Assembly: GCA_006538405.1 (NCBI GenBank)
Contig: BJKQ01000001.1
Location: 2,728,001-2,792,000, forward strand
Length of the DNA stretch: 64,000 nucleotides
Direction: 5' to 3'
Source of the DNA: Hansfordia pulvinata
Lineage: Eukaryota > Ascomycota > Sordariomycetes > Xylariales
In this document: positions 43,714 to 55,126 of the stretch, one piece after another
Layout: each line of letters begins with the position of its first letter
Numbering within the stretch: the stretch's first letter is position 1
Position numbers and translations under genes: made by a program
The notes under the pieces: generated by a model
Told to the model about the DNA's origin: nothing
Seen by the model: only the letters and a program-made list of their open reading frames with translations
Database searches by the model: none

Positions 43714-45941
43714 GGTTGCGAATGGCGATGATAAGGCTGGGAGAGGATCGGAAGGGATGGTTATCTCTTCACTCCAATATGGGTGACAGCCCGGCCGCCG
43801 GCCTTCTTATAAGCCACGGGGATTGCATCGTTTCCCCAGCAGAGTGTCCGACATCCGGCAGTGACCCCAACGCCACGTGAGCAGCGCTGAAGACTGCGGG
43901 GTATACAAAAAGAAATTCGGACCGGAAAAAGAAACAAACCAATTACCACGAGCGCATACCCTGGAGGCGGTTGGGAGGGCGGGCCGCGGGCTTGCCCGGA
44001 GGCTTGAGGCAACATCCCCTTGCCCCTTCAGCATTCTGGGTCGCCATGGGCGCGAGCTGTGCTGACGTGTATTTCACCGCACACCCACAGATGTGAAGTG
44101 ATCTTGAGAACGGGTGGCCAAATTCGTTTGTTAGCGCGCTCATCTCTGGCGTCCTGCCGCGTGCGGGACTGAGAGGGTCTCTGGGCAGTCGGACCGCATC
44201 GTCGTGGCTGCATCTCGTGCCTGGCGCTGCCTCGGCGTTGCGGAAGTGCGCATCAGGCATGCCTCGAAGGCCCGACTCCTCAGGGCAGACTGGGTACCTA
44301 CCTACCTAGTTACCTAGGGAAGCGCTCGCTTCAGCATCGTATCTCTGAGCTGAACAGATATTTTTAGCCAGGGTCCTGGAGGCGCTCCGACATGAGATGG
44401 TGATGAAAATATTCTCGTCAGCCGTGTATGAGGATCTCGACCGATGCTCGGCCGTGGTAACATTTCCTTCTGCGGCTGCTTTCTCCGCAGGTCCCGGCCG
44501 CCGGCCGCCGGCCGCCACTCGCAAATGTCTTTTGGCCTTGGCGCCTAGGTGAAGTCGCTAGTTACTACTACGTGCCTGACCAGCGCCTCGTTCGTGGCAG
44601 TGTCACCAGTGGGCGGAAATAGAACAGTGGACAGGCAAGGTTCTCCGTCGAGGCGACACTGGCCTGTCTCTCTGACCTTCGCATCGGACTCGCCGCAGTG
44701 ACTAATAGGTAAACGACAGAGCCAGCCCCGGGCACGCCTGCTGCCGGCTGTGGCTCAAGTCCGTCCCCAAACGTCTTGACTGATGGGTCTATCTCGCGTG
44801 CCTTGTCCCAAAGGGGCCCCTAATGTCGCCTCGCGCCGGCTCCGTAACGAAGAGCCGAAGGGCCCGCGTGGCGATAGATTCCGAATCAATCAAGCCCAGG
44901 GGCGCAACTTCTCGCCAAAAGCATACCTACGAGTTTTTGAGCTGGACTGATGAGAACGTCGAGGCTGAGCTGATTTCGCCGCCAACGGCAAATGCGTCGC
45001 ATGTCGAGCTCTCTCGCGACTGCGAACTGCTGATATCTTGGCGCAAACGGCAGCCCAGTCCCTGCTCCTTTTATCTCAGTTGCAAAGGCATATGCTTACT
45101 CTGTACCGGGCGCCCCGGCTGAAAATAGGAATTCGCCTTCTTCAGGGACCAATGCCTCTTTCTAGGCTGTACCGTGAGACGCGGGTCAGCCTTGGAACAT
45201 GGGTATAATTCAGCTGGCGGCGGCATATCGTACTCCGTACACAAAGGCCGCCGGGGCCACTAAGGGTTCCAGAACCCAGGTATCGACTCAGCCGCACATA
45301 CCCAGGCGCATGTTTCGACGCTCCGGAAGGTCTCGGCCTCGCGAGAAACATAAATCATTAGTGAAATTATGTGTAGTGGGCAATCGCCACCACCAGTTGC
45401 GTCGGCACGGCCAAGCATGCTCGACCGGTCAATCGAGTGGCGGGCCAAGCTTATGAGAGCACGTGGGTAAAAACACCGTGTTGTGGGCAGGCTGCGCAGA
45501 TCCGGGTTCCCTGTTTGGTCGGGGGGTCCGAGAAAGCTGAGGACGGAGAGCTTCATCCTTCTCATAATCGTGCTCGAACAGACTATGTTGGCCATGCAGC
45601 CCCGTCTGTTATCAATCTGAACCCGGAGTTGACGAACGGATCGTCCCGTCTCAGTCAGCTGAGTGAGGCCGACATTGAAGGATGGGTAAACTCGAGAAGG
45701 ACAAGAGGAGACTTGTGGGTTGGGTGTGTCCACAAAAAGGGCGAATTCTAATATTATGCTCATACTCGTCGTTGAGTATCTCGTCTATTTTCGACGCAAA
45801 TGAGCAGAATCGGCATTAGGCTGAGAGATGCCAAGACTGCTTTCCGTCTAGTCGGGGTCTTTTCCTCCCGGTTTTCTTCTTCTTCTTCTTCATCTTCTTT
45901 TCTGCTTTTTGTCTATCAATACTGTATGGTTGTTTCTTCCC
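43714..45941. other. Intergenic, no gene recognised
   Basis: About 2.2 kb between the promoter of the secreted protein and the 3' end of GOT1. ACCTACCTAC and CCTAGG motifs occur at 44290-44320. A short plus-strand frame at 44823-45122 has no domain. Small (TCTTCT) runs lie at 45876-45900. Confidence 0.45.
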
Positions 45942-46994
45942 TTACACAGGCAGCTCGGCGTTACGTCTACCGGGCCCTCCCCCAGCGACAGTGTCGAGGG
46001 CGGCGGCAATGTAGGGACCCACAATGGGCAGGGAGCGGGCAAAGGCGGCAATGGTTCCCAAGAAGTCGCCGAACAAGACAGCGATGCCGTAAAGCTCGAC
46101 CGCGAAGCCGATCAGGGGCCACCTCAGCAAAATCAGTAGGAGGCCCCCGAAGAAGGCTGCCGTGCCCTTGGCTTTAGCCGGCTGCGCAAAGAACAGCAGA
46201 GTCTTCTGCGGGCCAATGATGATTGTAAGACCGATCAGGAAGAGAATCTTTAGGTTTGGAGCGCGTGTCAGTGCATGGCGGCAATATACATGGGATGAAC
46301 CCAACGGTCAGGAAGCAGGGGCGGAAATGTGCTTCCGCTTCGACAAAGCGTCCACATCTGGCGGCCAAACTTGAAGGGGCGTTCACCGAGGTGGCTCATG
46401 TTGGACACCATCAATTGATCGTGGTTCGCATGGCCGCCCGAGTCGCCACAAGAGATGGTAGGAAACGGGTAGGAAGGATCGGGTCCGAGTCAGAGGCAAC
46501 GTACATTTCCCATTGCAAGCCTAGAAGATAGATACGTCAGCAACTCGTCCCATCTTGGAGGGGTTCACGCGCAAGGACACCGTCATTGCAGAGAAGATGT
46601 TGCAGCTCGACGCAGAGGGGGCGGCAGTGGAATGCTTACATGGCGCGATCGAAAAACAGCATGACACCACCGATCAAGAAGAAGCCTCCTAGAGGACAGA
46701 AGTGAGCCGTGCCGTCAGCATTTTCCATGAACTATGCTACCCAGCCGGGTTCTCGGATTCGGATTGGGCTTGTCGTGGTTGCGACGCACGCAAAGGCGCG
46801 TACCGCGTCGCATGCGAAGAAGTGGCGTTTACGTACCGCCGGAGCAGAAGGCAACTCCAATCTCTGATAGTTCGGTCAGCTTACGTGTTCTATGAGGGTT
46901 GAGGTCCTCCGAACGCTTGGATGAAGTTCGGGTGGCGAGGGGCGAGGGGCGAGGGGCAGGGGGCTCACGCACTCTGGGAATCGGACATCCACAT
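45942..46994 (-). CDS. GOT1: Golgi transport protein Got1
   Basis: Five exons (46994-46973, 46863-46837, 46688-46640, 46520-46505, 46247-45942) give 139 residues, the usual Got1 length. The assembled N-terminus MWMSDSQKIGVAFCSGGGFF, then LIGGVMLFFDRAMLAMGN, matches the Got1 family. It is followed by ILFLIGLTIIIGPQKTLLFF, the conserved KAKGTAAFFGG and LRWPLIGFAVELYGIAVLFG. Four hydrophobic segments are present, as expected. Got1 is a small tetraspanning protein of the early secretory pathway needed for vesicle fusion between ER and Golgi. The first four exons are only 22, 27, 49 and 16 bases. They were placed by splice phase plus family conservation, and all junctions are GT-AG. The frame is intact. 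Confidence 0.92.
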
Positions 46995-48460
46995 TGTCGG
47001 CATCTTGGAGGGTTGCTTGCGTCGGGGCGCTATTGTATGGCAGGATACAGGGGTCCGGATCTGGTCGGCTCGTGGGAAGCGTCGTGCGAGAGAGTGGTGT
47101 CGCAGGTGTGGAAAAGCGAACGAAGCACGCGACACGCGGGGCGGGAAAGGGGGAGAGGAATCGCGACCGAGATCCTGAAGCGCGATCAATCAAGCAGCTC
47201 TGGTACCAGGACCCGCCTGGAAGTACGGAATGGGATCTGCCCAGGTGGCCTGCTCCAGCCGCCAACGCGAAGCCCGTACTTTGAGGGGGGCTTGACTCCA
47301 GAAGTGCACCAACTGTACCGCGCGCAGCTTAGTCATGGAAACTTAGTATCCCTCTTTAGTACGATATCACCGAAAGCAATATCTATCAATACCCGGGGCG
47401 CCTTCGAATATGCATCAATGTGGTCATGCTGCATGTACATAGCTGTTCTGTCTCCGTCGAAAATTTAAAGCTGTCCTGTCCATCGAAATACTTCCGTGCG
47501 CACTCACCGCGCCCGTAACCGTTCCTTTCCACAACCACAAACGTGGTGGCTCTTCCTCGGTCAGAGCTCAATATCGACACTAGCTCATCGGATGCCATTG
47601 CGCGAGAATTTCCAGCTCAGATTTCCTGCGCATGTAGCCGATCCGCCACGGCCACTACGCTTGTGCGAGAGCTCGAGTCCCCCAGGGTTTTGGGGTTCCG
47701 CCCACAGAGTTTTGGGGTTCAGTACCGACTACTACCTCGGCGCGGATAGCAAGTGTGCGACGCTGTGGACATCCTACCATCCAGGCCTCCACGATATATG
47801 ATCGGAGTTTATCCTGTGTCGCATGAAATTTCACGAGGCATATCGCCTATCTGCGCTGTTCTTCAGCAAGATGCGCAAGGTAAGATGTTTGACAAGGTTG
47901 CTTCTGGTTTGTTTCCGCTGTGGTTCGACTTCGAGCGGCGACTTTCGAATTGCCCACTACAAAAACCAACAAGACCTTCCAACGCGGTACGCCGCAACGA
48001 AACACATGAACTCCATAAACCCCTTCCCAGAACACAATATTGCCGCGGCGTCCGTGGTCCTCGCGACCATGGTCACTGGGGATCGGTCTCTTCCATCCGT
48101 CCCCGGTACCCGTCTGTTACAGGCAGAGAACGAACCAACTCCGCTCCTCATGGGGGACGGGGCGATCACGATTAAGCCGGAGCGTATTTCCTGTCATCCG
48201 GCCGCTGAAAGGCGGCCGGTGCGTAGGATAGGCTTGACTTTGTTGGTCGAACACTTCCCAAGCGTTGCCATGCGCCCATCTCTCTGTGATACGTAGACAG
48301 CGTGTCCCGTGTCTGACACGTCATGGTATATTTTCATGTTGAAATTCTTGTAATGATGCATTGATAGTTGGTGAACGCCCCGGTTAGGGTCGAGAAAAAG
48401 CCGCTGGATAGAGCAACGCGACAAGCGTCCAGACGAATACACTCCTGTAGCTGGCGGACA
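46995..48460. other. Intergenic, no gene recognised
   Basis: Lies between the GOT1 start and the IES6 stop. A plus-strand frame at 47823-48296 (157 codons) has no domain. No repeats of note, apart from a gagggGCGAgg run at 46935-46965 just downstream of the first GOT1 donor. Confidence 0.45.
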
Positions 48461-49116
48461 TCACTTGAGCACTGTATGCGCGCCGCGGGCTTCGAGATAC
48501 GGCTCATGACCACCCTGTGGCAGAGCACGGATGAAGGTGAATATCTCCTTGTCGTGGTAGCGCAGACGGCTCTTGGGGTCGAGATACGGGGCCGGGAGCC
48601 CGGTGATATCGCAGTAGCGTTTGGTATGGGCGAGCGACGGTGCCGACTCAATGTTGGTGTAGGTGGCTGAGGGCGCGGAAACCGGCGTGGAAGTGCCGGC
48701 AGCGTTGTTCCCGTGGAGATTCTTCTCCAGCACCAGCTTGGACAAGCTGCGCGAGGCCTGAGCCAAATTGGGAGGGTCGGCCGAGGCAGGGTCGGCCGGA
48801 GTCGAGGTCCCGCTGGTGCTCAGTCCCCCATTCTTTTTTCTGCCTGCTGGGGTGTCGGGGCCGGCGCTGTCGTCGCCATTGGTGCTCTCGGCAGCGGCAG
48901 GGGTATCGGGGCGGATGAATTCTTCTCGTTGGCGGCGGCCAGAGCGGCGGCCTCCTTGCGCTGGGCATCGCCCAGGATGGTCTTGATGTTCTTGTTGCGG
49001 CGCTGGTTGGGTTTCCACGAAGCATTGCGAAAGTTTTTGGGGATTGAGTGGATGTCGAGTTCGTCAATCAGCTCTTGATGCGCGATCTGCGCCTCGGTGG
49101 GCGCTTTGTCCGTCAT
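48461..49116 (-). CDS. IES6: INO80 complex subunit Ies6 (frame broken once)
   Basis: The ATG at 49116 opens MTDKAPTEAQIAHQELIDEL, then KNFRNASWKPNQRRNKNIKT, the Ies6 N-terminal block. A second frame carries a Ser/Thr/Pro linker and the YL1-C domain: KRYCDITGLPAPYLDPKSRL, then RYHDKEIFTFIRALPQ and YLEARGAHTVLK at the end. The frame changes by minus one between about 48918 and 48930. One added base (NE-EEFIRPDT) gives a continuous 218-residue protein. Ies6 binds Arp5 and couples ATP hydrolysis to nucleosome movement in the nucleus. Because Ies6 is a conserved core subunit, a sequencing deletion is the likeliest explanation. ARP5 lies 2.1 kb away on the other strand. Confidence 0.9.
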
Positions 49117-49800
49117 GGTTGCTAGAGACTCTGAGCGTCGGTGTTGAGTCGCGTTCGTGACACAAGGCGAACGGCCGTACGAGACGCGGCTGATGATGCC
49201 GCGGCAATGTCGGGGGATGCAGGCGACCGCGATGGATTGAGTCGAATGGTATGTGGTGAGTACGAGTAAGTTGGGGAGGTGAGCTGGGATTCGAGAGTTT
49301 GTTTGTCGCCCTGGGGCTGTCTCATCAACAATACAGGGCGCAGTGCCACGCTAGATTCGTCATCCACTATGGATGTGAGGTACTCGTAAGTTGAGACTGC
49401 TCGGGCCCGCTGTCAGCGCCAGTCGGGGCGGTCCCCGGACCCAGATCATCGCAGGCGCCTGCCCCAGGGAGACGTTGGCGCTACAGCACGCGTGCCTTTC
49501 ATCGCGGTGATTCTGCCGCGGGTCACCGCCTTCTGCTCTTGCTTTAGTGGGTCGCAGCTGCTGTCAAGCCAGCGCCAAACAGCGATCAGGCTGCACCTGC
49601 TACTCCATAGAGGTACATGCAACGCACAAGTAAGGTACCTAACTTATCGATGAGACCAAAACGCGTCCATCCGATACCCCGGGAGCACGCGGCCAGTTCG
49701 GTTTTGCTTCAAAAGAAGGACGCTCCTTGACAAATTGCCAGTCTTCTCTACCACGACGAACCGTTGCGGTTAACCCAGGCTTTCGACCCTGTCGGACACA
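49117..49800. promoter_or_regulatory. Divergent promoter between IES6 and DAD4
   Basis: The 684 bases between outward-facing start codons of two nuclear housekeeping genes. No specific site was recognised apart from a GGTACCTAACTTATCGAT stretch at 49635-49652. Shared control is possible but only inferred from the arrangement. Confidence 0.4.
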
Positions 49801-50223
49801 ATGGTGAGTTATCTCATTCGGACGCGCGCGGCAGCGGCAAGCAAATGTGCTGGGAGTGCTCACCCGGCCTCCGCATACAGGAGAGTCCACATGCGCACCA
49901 GCAGAATCTTCTGCTTTCACGCGTCATCACCAATGTTGTAAGTTGGTTGTCTCCGCGTGCTTACTCTTCACTCGGGGGCTGTTGGGCTTACCATCTTGAC
50001 CTCCCAAACAGGAGAAACTCAACGAGGCCATCATGGTCATGAACAAGAGCCTGCAGGAGATCAACGTTCAGAACATGAACATTGAGCTGGTTGCCCAGAT
50101 GTTCAAGAACTACCAGTCCAACGTTCTCTTCCATCTTGAAGGTAATTGCATCGACTCTGTCGTTCCGGGTGCTTCAGCTGATACGTCTGCGCAGCAACCG
50201 ACGGTCTTAAGGAGCCATCTTGA
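49801..50223 (+). CDS. DAD4: DASH/Dam1 complex subunit Dad4
   Basis: Four exons (49801-49803, 49881-49937, 50012-50141, 50195-50223) give 72 residues, the size of yeast Dad4. The chain reads [20 protein letters not shown], then [20 protein letters not shown] and [20 protein letters not shown], ending ATDGLKEPS. The pattern of a short N-terminus, a long heptad helix and NYxSxVxFxLE is diagnostic of Dad4. The DASH ring couples kinetochores to spindle microtubules. The first coding exon is just the ATG, followed directly by GTGAGT. All junctions are consensus, and no other in-frame ATG precedes ESPHAHQQ. It lies between IES6 and ARP5. Confidence 0.9.
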
Positions 50224-51255
50224 ACAAGAGAGGCACATAGAGACAGATACCCGCATCCGCATCCGGCCGCAGATACGGGATCTCTCAACACACATGCCGC
50301 CCTGACCCGCCCGACATGTGCTGCCTGCATACATGGGGCCATCACGAGACTCGCGGACACGGTCGTGTCTGACTGAATATATTATGAAGAAATGAAGCAA
50401 CGATGACACTATTTGAACCTAACCTCTCCAAGACTGACCTGTGATTCATGAGTACTCTTCAAAGAAGCCTCGTTTTGGGGTCAAAGGGCGAGATTACCAC
50501 ATCAAGCTGGCCGTTCGGATACCCAGCCAACTCAGGCAAATGTATAGCCGGCACACCAAGTGAAGTCGTCCGAGTCCATCCAACATTGAAGTAATCCAGT
50601 GTATCTCATGGTGCTGGAGTTGCAGGTGGTGGTTCCACTCGTTTGGCTCAGGGAACTGTTACGTGCACGTATCTGCTGCCCTACCTACAGGTACAAGGTA
50701 CCTGCAGATATCCAACATCTGTCAGCTCGTACCTCAAGTACCCCAACTTGACCGTGTCGAGGCGCGTGTCAAGCATCCAATGGCACTACCTTAGGAGGTA
50801 CTGGATGTAACAGCCTCGCATTGGATCCGATCCCGCTCCAATTGATACCTACCACCCAACCGACAGAGGCAGTCCCACAGGTCAGCATCACTCACGACGA
50901 TTTAGAGTCGCCCCGGGTAATTAGTAGTGATAATCATTCGGGAACGGGTGCAAATGCCAATGCCAACGCCCAACTTTGGGCAATACATACCCAGCGTCTG
51001 GCGAGCGCTGACTTGGCGACGATCAAGCCTTGCAATCACCAAACCGCACTGCACGCCCGTCTCCCGCCCAATCCCGAGCTAGATCCATCCTCCCTTCGTC
51101 CACCACCAGACACCACCACCCCGGCTGCTTCCCTGGGTGACTTTTCTCGCCGCCCATTGCGGCATCTCCTCCACCTCCACCTCTCCCACCCACCACGACG
51201 CCGTCCATCCGCATCGCCGCTTGCACTGCGACCCTCGTCGCGACCCTCTCTCGCC
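50224..51255. other. Intergenic; ARP5 promoter
   Basis: No gene was recognised. CTACAGGTACAAGGTACCTG lies near 50686-50705. The last 200 bases before the ARP5 ATG are C-rich (CACC/CCACC repeats), typical of a fungal leader. Confidence 0.5.
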
Positions 51256-53878
51256 ATGGCGCCCATGGCTGTCGACACTCCCGAGCTGCCGCCACTGCCC
51301 AAGCGCGAGGAGAAGTCGTATCCGCCCGCCAACATCTTCAACGTCAAGGAGACCAGGTTCGAGAAGCCCGTCCCGACGCAGACCGACGGCCGCGCCAAAG
51401 CTCTAGCCCAGCCCGACGGCGCCGCCGCCATCGTCATCGACAATGGTAAGTCGCAGTGCCCGGTCGCCCTCCCTGGCCCCATCGCGCACCAGCACCGCGT
51501 GCTCCGTCGCACCGACTCTCTTCCCGCCCTCAAATAGATAGCTAATGTCGTCTCCGCCATCCCTCAGGCTCTTCCGCCGTTCGCGCCGGCTGGTCCTTCG
51601 AGTCGCAGCCCAGAATCAACATCCCCCCCATCATGGCCAAGTATCGCGACCGCAAGCTCGGCAAGACCTATTCCTTCGCCGGCCACGACTGCTATTCCGA
51701 CACGACTGCCCGCGGGCACATCCGTAATGCCTTCGAGGCCGGCTCCGGCATTATCAGCAACTGGGATGTGGAGGAGCACGTCCTCGACTGGACTTTTCTC
51801 AAGCTTGGCATGAACGAGTCTGAAGGCGGCATTGACGTACCCATTGTCATGACCGAGGCGGTGGCTAACCTGCCATACTCGAGGAAATGTGAGTTTCCTT
51901 TCTCCTTTCTCTTATGATGCCCGTTTGTCGCCCAACGCGCTGCAGCGCAATCCGCTGACTGAGGCCCCTTCACTTTGGCATACAGCTATGAACGAGATCA
52001 TTTTCGAATGCTATCAAGCGCCCTCGCTCGCCACCGGGATCGACTCCCTCTTCTCCTACCGATACAACAAAGGATCCACCGGCCTCGTGGTCTCTTCCTC
52101 GTACAGTGCCACACATCTTATTCCCGTCTTCAGTTCCAAGGCAATGCTTCCTCAGGCGATCCGTCTCAACTGGGGTGGGTGGCATGCCGCCGAATACCTT
52201 CTCAAACTTCTCCGATTGAAGTACCCAACCTTTCCCGGAAAGCTGAACGCCTCGCAGGCCGAGCATATGCTCCGCGACCACGGCTATGTCTCCAAGGCCT
52301 ACGATGACGAGCTCCGAGGCTACATCGACTGGACCGGGTTGGAAGAACGCGATGTGGTCATTCAATACCCCTTCACGGAGGAGGTGGTGGTTCAGAAAAC
52401 TGAAGAGGAGCTCGCCAAGATAGCGGAGCGCAAGAAGGAGAGCGGAAGACGTCTTCAACAACAGGCTGCCAAGATGCGCCTGGAGAAGCTGATGCGGAAA
52501 GAGCAGGAGCTGGAGTATTACAAGAAGCTGCAGGAGAAGCTGGAAGACGCTAATAAGAAGGACACGAAGCGCCTCCTAGACGCTGAAGACATGAAAGACG
52601 AGGCTCACCTTGACCGGATCGTTCGGGACTTGGAAAAGTCCATCAAGAAGTCGCGCAACAAGGACCTCGGCGTCGAACCGGAGGAAGAGAATGAAGCACC
52701 CGACTTCAGCCTGCTCGAAGTGCCCGACGAGGAGTTGGACGAGGCTGGGCTGAAAGCCAAGCGCCAGCAGCGTCTGATGAAGTCGAATCACGATGCGCGG
52801 GCACGCGCCAAGGCCGAGAAGGAAGCGGAGCGGAATCGAATAGCAGATGAAGAGCGCCTTGACAGAGAAAAGCGGGAGAACGATCTGGAGGGCTGGCTCG
52901 AGGAGCGACGCGTCGCTCGCAACAACACGCTGCAGAAGATGAAGGAAAAGGAGCGACTCAAAGCTGACCTTGGCAACCGCAAATCTGTCGCATCGCAGAT
53001 GCGTATGAAGTCGATCGCCAATCTCGCTTCGGATGGGCCCCGTGGAAAACGGAGACGAGGTGGCGACGACGACACCTTTGGCGCCAACGACGACGATTGG
53101 GGTGTCTATCGGCAGATTTCCACGAACGACCCTGGGAGTGACGACGAGGAAGGCGGCGAGGAGGATCTGATGGGAAACCTGAAGACCCTGGAGGAGGACC
53201 TGCTCCGCTACGACGCTGGGTTCTCTTGGGATGACACGTGGGAGTCTCAGAACGACTGGAACACGAGTCTCCTGCACGCCTTTGAGCGCGGACCACGGCC
53301 CTTTGACGCTGGCTCCCAGGCCGACATCCACCAGTTGCATCTCAACGTCGAGCGCATCCGTGTGCCTGAGATTTGGTTCCAGCCGTCCATGGCTGGTGTT
53401 GATCAGGCCGGGATCGTCGAGATTGCCGGCGATATCCTGACGCAGCGACTCGTGGGTATGCCCGGCATCAATCGCGACGACTTCCTGCGCGACGTGTTTC
53501 TGACGGGTGGCAACACGCTGTTCCCCAACTTCGATGAGCGCTTGCGTCAAGGCTTGACGCCTCTGCTGCCAGCAGAAGCGCCGCTGAAGCTCCGCCGCGC
53601 GGGCGATGCTCTGCTTGATGCTTGGCGTGGCGCTGCTCAGTGGGTGGGTTCACCCGCGTACAAGGCTGCCACCGTCACGCGCGCCGAATGGCAAGAAAAG
53701 GGCATGGATTACATCAAGGTACGTTTCCCTTCTGTCATATTCTCACTTCCCGAGGGTTTGCTCTCATGAGTCTGATCCCTGGCTCAATACCCCGCGCGAT
53801 TGATGTCAACCAGTGGTCCACTGCAACGCTAACAACATCCAACAGGAGCACGACATGGGCAATTGCTACTCGCCATGA
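51256..53878 (+). CDS. ARP5: Actin-related protein 5 (INO80 subunit)
   Basis: Four exons (51256-51445, 51568-51888, 51986-53718, 53846-53878) give 758 residues in an intact frame. Actin-fold blocks: AAIVIDNGSSAVRAGWS (phosphate 1), PPIMAKYRDRKLGKTYSFAG, WDVEEHVLDWTF, VPIVMTEAVANLPYSR, GLVVSSSYSATHLIPVF (phosphate 2), RLNWGGWHAAEYLLKLL, and RDVFLTGGNTLFPNFDERL. Between them sits the Arp5-specific insertion of over 250 mostly charged residues with long coiled-coil helices (KTEEELAKIAERKKESGRRL onward) and an acidic DDEEGGEEDL patch. The protein ends EHDMGNCYSP, replacing the actin tail. Arp5 with Ies6 grips the nucleosome near the acidic patch in INO80. The IES6 gene lies just upstream. Confidence 0.96.
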
Positions 53879-55126
53879 TTGCGTCGGTAGCTTGGGCGTG
53901 GGCGAGACTGGCGGTGTAAGGGGTTAATGCTTTGGGAACATGCTGCACATAAACAGGAAAAGTGATAGAGCAGATAGTCTGGTCTGAGTCTGGGTGCTCT
54001 CCGGGAGAAGGGCAGGTCGAAGTTGTCCGAGCCGACAACTGGCAAGACGCGGCCACTTTACAGGAGGGCTTGTGTTGTGTCTTGGCACCAGGTCCATTCA
54101 ATAACTGATATGATTTTCTCTTAGTCTCAAGTCTGTGTTGATCATCGAGGCGGGCGGCTTGCGTACCAGTCAGCACAGAGACTCAGCCGCTTGTTGAAAG
54201 TCTTCGGTGCAAAGATTAGCAGGCGCGCTCGGGGGAGCAGCACGGCATGCAGAACCAGCAGCCACGCGGACCGGCTCCCAAGGCTATCTCCGTGCGCTTT
54301 ATCTTGGTGGCAAGGCAAGCACACGGTGGCAAGTGGCGAGACGCGGGGCTGATTCTCGCGAGCTTCAATAGTGGCAGGCCCGAAGTCGATGGTCGTATCC
54401 GCCACTGCAAGGGACCATGTCTCTTCCCCTCTAATCGCGCTTTACCACGGCCCCGGGGGGTCAGCAGGTCTGGATTGGCCACTTGCTAGGTAGTGAGCGT
54501 CATGGCCGGAGCACAGAGCAGCAGCCTGGGCTTGGCACAGCTGGCCCGGCTGGCCTGCAGGTCCGGTGGCGGATGGGCGGTGGGTTTGCACGATAAACCC
54601 GCGCCGGCTGGCTGTGAGAATGCGGGATATCACCACTTCGCATCATGCATCCCGCGGCCGCCAGCTTCAGATGGCCCACATCCAAGAACGAGATAGCAGG
54701 GTGGTCACGACGAAAGAGGCAACTCAAATTGATGCGCTTATCACACGGGAGCTTGGATGGAACGCGTGCGGCGTGAGTGGTTTATTCGTTCAGCGCCCTG
54801 CGAAGCTTGTGGGCTCTTACGGGCGATTGCCAGCCCATCGACCAGAGAGCATGACCAAACGGCATTTCCGGAGTATAAAGGCCAGCGGCCGAGACGCCTT
54901 GGAGCCGGCAAGACTACCTACACAGACCAGGTTCCGGCACCCTCAACCTGTCAGGCTTCTGAGACTAACAACCGACTCCCCCCTTGGCCCTTTGTCTGTG
55001 TTATCAAGCCACAGCAGAAGAACATAACAGCGTCGTCTCTCTTCTCATCAACCGCCAGGATAATAAGAGAAACGAGAGAAGAGGAAGAAGAATAAGAAGA
55101 AGAAGCAGAAGAAAAAGGCAAACACA
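53879..55126. other. Intergenic, no gene recognised
   Basis: Between tandem genes. A plus-strand frame at 54566-55027 (153 codons) lacks a domain. The last 60 bases before the next gene are a purine-rich leader (gaagaagaataagaag repeats at 55078-55120). Confidence 0.45.

Noticed and set aside
52576..53550. Minus-strand open frame of 324 codons
   Set aside because: Antisense shadow of the ARP5 insertion; no domain and no start context.
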